Shown here in pieces: positions 61,335-64,000 of a DNA stretch of 64,000 nt (its first letter is position 1; every line of letters begins with the position of its first letter). This DNA comes from FEN-1297 sp021817845. GTDB taxonomy: Bacteria > Bacteroidota > Ignavibacteria > Ignavibacteriales > Ignavibacteriaceae. Below the pieces are notes generated by a model. It had not been told where the DNA came from. It did not search any database and worked only from the letters and a program-made list of their open reading frames with translations. The DNA lies in assembly GCA_021817845.1 (NCBI GenBank), contig JAKAFW010000007.1:45416-109415 (forward strand), given 5' to 3'. The position numbers and the translations under genes were made by a program.

Positions 61335-62750
61335 ATGAAAAAACAAAAAATTGGAATTGTTGGTCTGGGAGTCATGGGACAAAACCTCGCTTTGAATATA
61401 GAACGACATGGTTACCCTGTTTCCGGATTGGATTCGGATGCGGAAAAGGTTAATAAGGTAAAAGAAAGTTTTGCCGGTAAAGATATTATCGCTACAACTT
61501 TATTGTCTGAATTTATTGATAGCCTCGAAACACCAAAAAAAATATTAATGATGGTTCCTGCAGGTAAACCGGTTGATGCGGTAATAAATGAATTAAAACC
61601 GCTTCTTTCTGCCGGAGATTTATTGATTGACGGGGGTAATTCATATTTTGAAGATACAAACCGCCGTATCGCTTCGCTTAAAGATACCGGCATTCTTTTC
61701 ATCGGTACCGGTGTTAGCGGCGGTGAAGAAGGCGCTTTGTGGGGTCCCTCAATAATGCCTGGAGGAAATCCCGAAGCATGGCCATTGATCAAGCCAATTC
61801 TTCAATCAATAGCTGCAAAAGTAGAAGACGGTACCCCATGCTGCGATTGGGTCGGAAGCGGAGGTGCAGGTCATTTTGTCAAAATGGTTCATAACGGAAT
61901 TGAATATGGCGATATGCAAATGATCTGCGAGGCTTACTACATGATGGATCGTGTCCTCGGTTTGTCTCCAGACGAAATGCATGATGTGTTTAGCCAATGG
62001 AATGAAGGAGAATTAAATAGTTACCTTATCGAAATTACCGGAAAAATTATGTCCAAAAAGGATGATGAAACCGGTAAACCGCTGATTGATGTTATCCTTG
62101 ATACTGCCGGACAAAAAGGAACCGGCAAATGGACGAGCCAGGTAGCTTTAGATCTTGGAATTCCGGCAGTCACCATCGCCGAAGCTGTTTTTGCTCGCAC
62201 CGTTAGTGCTATTAAAGAAGAACGGGTCTCTGCTTCTAAAATTTTAACAGGACCAAAAATAAAATTCACGGGAGATAAAAAAGAGTTTATAGAAAATATC
62301 CGCCAGGCATTGTATGCATCAAAAATCTGTTCTTATGCACAAGGATTCCAGCTTCTTCGGGCTGCTAGCAACGAATATAAAATGAATCTAAACTTTGGCG
62401 GAATTGCTCTAATGTGGCGCGGAGGCTGTATTATTAGAGCAAAGTTCCTCGATAATATAAAGTCTGCTTACGATAAAAATCCGGGACTTTCTAATCTTCT
62501 TTTGGATTCATTTTTCAATTCCGCTGTTAACAAAGCACAACCTGCATGGCGGAAAGTGATCGCAGCCTCTGTCGAGTTCGGAATCCCTTTGCCGGCATTC
62601 AGCAGTGCTCTTTTTTATTACGATAGTTACCGGAGTGAAAGACTTCCGGCTAATCTCCTTCAAGCTCAGCGGGACTTTTTTGGCGCTCACACTTACGAGA
62701 GAATCGATAAACCACGAAAACAATTTTTCCACACTATCTGGGAAGAATAA
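61335..62750 (+). CDS. gnd: 6-phosphogluconate dehydrogenase (decarboxylating)
   Basis: 6-phosphogluconate to ribulose-5-phosphate with CO2 release. It has 471 residues, the long (E. coli type) form. N-terminal KIGIVGLGVMGQNLALNIERHGY (Rossmann), VPAGKPVDAVINEL, LLIDGGNSYFEDTNRR, GTGVSGGEEGALWGPSIMPGG, the catalytic Lys-His region GAGHFVKMVHNGIEYGDMQ and C-terminal NLLQAQRDFFGAHTYER are all present. AAAGGAGCAT precedes the start. It shares a direction and short gap with the HAD gene and pfp. Confidence 0.97.
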   Translation: MKKQKIGIVGLGVMGQNLALNIERHGYPVSGLDSDAEKVNKVKESFAGKDIIATTLLSEFIDSLETPKKILMMVPAGKPVDAVINELKPLLSAGDLLIDGGNSYFEDTNRRIASLKDTGILFIGTGVSGGEEGALWGPSIMPGGNPEAWPLIKPILQSIAAKVEDGTPCCDWVGSGGAGHFVKMVHNGIEYGDMQMICEAYYMMDRVLGLSPDEMHDVFSQWNEGELNSYLIEITGKIMSKKDDETGKPLIDVILDTAGQKGTGKWTSQVALDLGIPAVTIAEAVFARTVSAIKEERVSASKILTGPKIKFTGDKKEFIENIRQALYASKICSYAQGFQLLRAASNEYKMNLNFGGIALMWRGGCIIRAKFLDNIKSAYDKNPGLSNLLLDSFFNSAVNKAQPAWRKVIAASVEFGIPLPAFSSALFYYDSYRSERLPANLLQAQRDFFGAHTYERIDKPRKQFFHTIWEE

Positions 62751-62785
62751 ATTAATTTAGTTATCAGAAAGAACTTGCCTTTAAT

Positions 62786-63813
62786 ATGAAGAATAATAAA
62801 TATCTAATTATCGCAATTGCATTTATGCTTTATTAGCTCCATCTAATTCTCCCAATACAGATGGAATTGATCCTGCGCAATGCCATCATGTAAGAATATC
62901 TTATTGCAAAATTGACAATGGAGATGATGATATCGCTATTGGTGCAAGTCATAATGATCCTTCATGGCCGGGACCTGCTGCGAATACTGATATAATTATT
63001 TCTCACTGTACTTTCCTACATGGACATGGCTGTTCTATTGGAAGCTATACTGTCGGGGGAGTAGATAGTATGCTTGTAGATAGCTGTACATTTAATGGGA
63101 CGGATAACGGATTCAGAATAAAATCGCAGCGGGGCAGAGGTGGAGATATAAGGGGAATTACCTATAGCGATATTACAATGACAAATGTGAAATATCCAAT
63201 TTATTTTTCAGAATATTATCCACATATTCCCTCACAAACAGATCCTTCTCAAACAGTCAATTCTACCACACCTCATTATCACGATATAACGATTCAGAAC
63301 CTTGTTTCAACCGGCTCACCTTATGGTGGGGTTATAGTCGGAGTTCCCGAGATGCCGATTACTAATATTCATCTTAAAAATGTTTCAATTTCATCCTCAG
63401 CAGGCATACAGGTTAGAAATGCGAGCGTTGATACCAGCAATGTTAATATAAAAGTATCGTCAGGTTCCCCATACATCCTTGAAGTAGGTGGCACAGTTGG
63501 CAGCGTTACGTTTGTTAAAAATGAAATTACGCTAAGCGGATATACATTAGAGCAGAATTATCCTAATCCATTTAACCCAACAACGCAAATAAGATTTAAC
63601 ATGCCCGAAGAATCGGTAGTAACAATTAAGATTTATAATATGCTCGGCAAAGAAATCAAGACATTGATTAGCGGAGAAAAAACCGCAGGCGAACACTCCG
63701 TAACATGGAATGGTACGAATGATAGAGGCATCCTGGTTGCAAGCGGAACATACTTTTACAGAATAAACACCGGTAATTTTACACAAGTGAAAAAAATGAT
63801 CTTTATGAAATAA
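62786..63813 (+). pseudogene. Secreted GH28 polygalacturonase with T9SS tail, deleted
   Basis: ATG 62786 begins a short signal-peptide-like segment (MKNNKYLIIAIAFMLY) that ends in TAG at 62834-62836. In another frame the sequence continues at once as the middle of a GH28 barrel: APSNSPNTDGIDP (NTD motif), NGDDDIAIG (DD motif), LHGHGCSIGS (G-H-G motif) and RIKSQRGRGG (RIK motif), all typical and in order. The upstream half of the beta-helix is missing, apparently by an out-of-frame deletion right after the signal peptide. A later in-frame ATG at 63070 opens a 247-residue ORF lacking the NTD and DD catalytic motifs. The last 85 residues are a type IX sorting domain (YTLEQNYPNPFNPTTQIRF...GTYFYRIN). 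No longer a working enzyme. Confidence 0.8.
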
Positions 63814-63898
63814 CGATTATTCTGGCTTAAGTAAAAAGCGTTGTGTCTTACTTAATTAGTCACCTTACGCAAAAGGTTATTATTACATAATGAGAAAC

Positions 63899-63936
63899 CT
63901 CCGAGGTTTTCCTAAACCTCGGAGTTATTCCGTTTA
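63899..63936 (+). terminator. Terminator-like hairpin after GH28 remnant
   Basis: CTCCGAGGTTT (63899-63909), loop TCCT, AAACCTCGGAG (63914-63924), followed by TTATTCCGTTT. A perfect 11-bp stem; the following T-rich stretch is modest but fits a terminator, and the symmetric A/T edges would work in both directions. Confidence 0.7.
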
Positions 63937-64000
63937 AAGTCCAATAAATTTTAGAAAATATTTAATTTATTTTTTGAACTTAAAAAGTTCTGTTCTTTGG

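Noticed and set aside
61120..61338. A small gene overlapping the HAD stop and gnd start
   Set aside because: It is an out-of-frame shadow of the HAD hydrolase end and carries no conserved sequence.

Overview
The window looks like a chromosomal segment of an AT-rich member of the Ignavibacteria (Bacteroidota/Chlorobi group). The evidence is a C-terminal sorting domain with the 'NYPNPFNPTT' signature typical of type IX secretion substrates in that group, a bacillithiol gene (bshA), the carbamoyltransferase-SxtJ-DUF5989 cassette, and dispersed palindromic repeats. The lineage is an inference from gene content; no rRNA or tRNA gene was found.

Region 1 (1-11.0 kb) is a decaying defence or restriction island. 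It holds a SNF2-type helicase that has lost motifs II-IV by a clean in-frame deletion; RhuM; a C-terminally replaced DinD; a DUF3800 protein; and a small unknown, the last two in ATGA-overlapping coupled order. These are followed by a diverged remnant of a type III methyltransferase start, an AlbA_2/ATPase protein, a second type III methyltransferase (mod) interrupted by one in-frame TGA, a DUF1016/YhcG nuclease with an in-frame array of small palindromes, and the first 88 codons of a type III restriction subunit. That last fragment is cut off by a frameshifted IS200/REP-type transposase, beyond which lies a fragment of dienelactone hydrolase.

Region 2 (11-26 kb) is ordinary core and accessory metabolism: two aldo/keto reductases, enolase, an EamA transporter, a pilin-like protein, an SGNH-TPR membrane protein, a PpiC-type foldase, a carbamoyltransferase/SxtJ/DUF5989/GT2 operon, an Lrp regulator and glutamine synthetase.

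Region 3 (26-42 kb) is mostly on the minus strand. It holds two unknown small genes, a giant AMP-binding...GNAT protein, an ArsC-like protein, an rRNA m5C methyltransferase, a DNPH1-like N-hydrolase and bshA; then a plus-strand sugar kinase, an RmlD-like reductase and a secreted GH13; then a ligase-ACP-acyltransferase fusion.

Region 4 (42.6-63.9 kb) is a hexuronate/pectin catabolic locus: a secreted domain usually attached to rhamnogalacturonyl hydrolases, uxaC, a LacI regulator, uxaA, uxaB, eda, kdgK, an ExuT-like transporter, uxaE, kduI, kduD, an SDR dehydrogenase, a LarA homologue, pyrophosphate-type phosphofructokinase, a HAD hydrolase, gnd and a broken, type IX-sorted GH28 polygalacturonase. 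Together these genes take galacturonate, glucuronate and unsaturated uronates to 2-keto-3-deoxygluconate (KDG), then KDPG, then pyruvate plus glyceraldehyde-3-phosphate.

The most unusual items are the palindrome array inside the YhcG nuclease gene, the single-TGA mod gene, the repeated internal deletions at both ends of the window, the giant AMP-GNAT protein and the LarA homologue embedded in a uronate operon.
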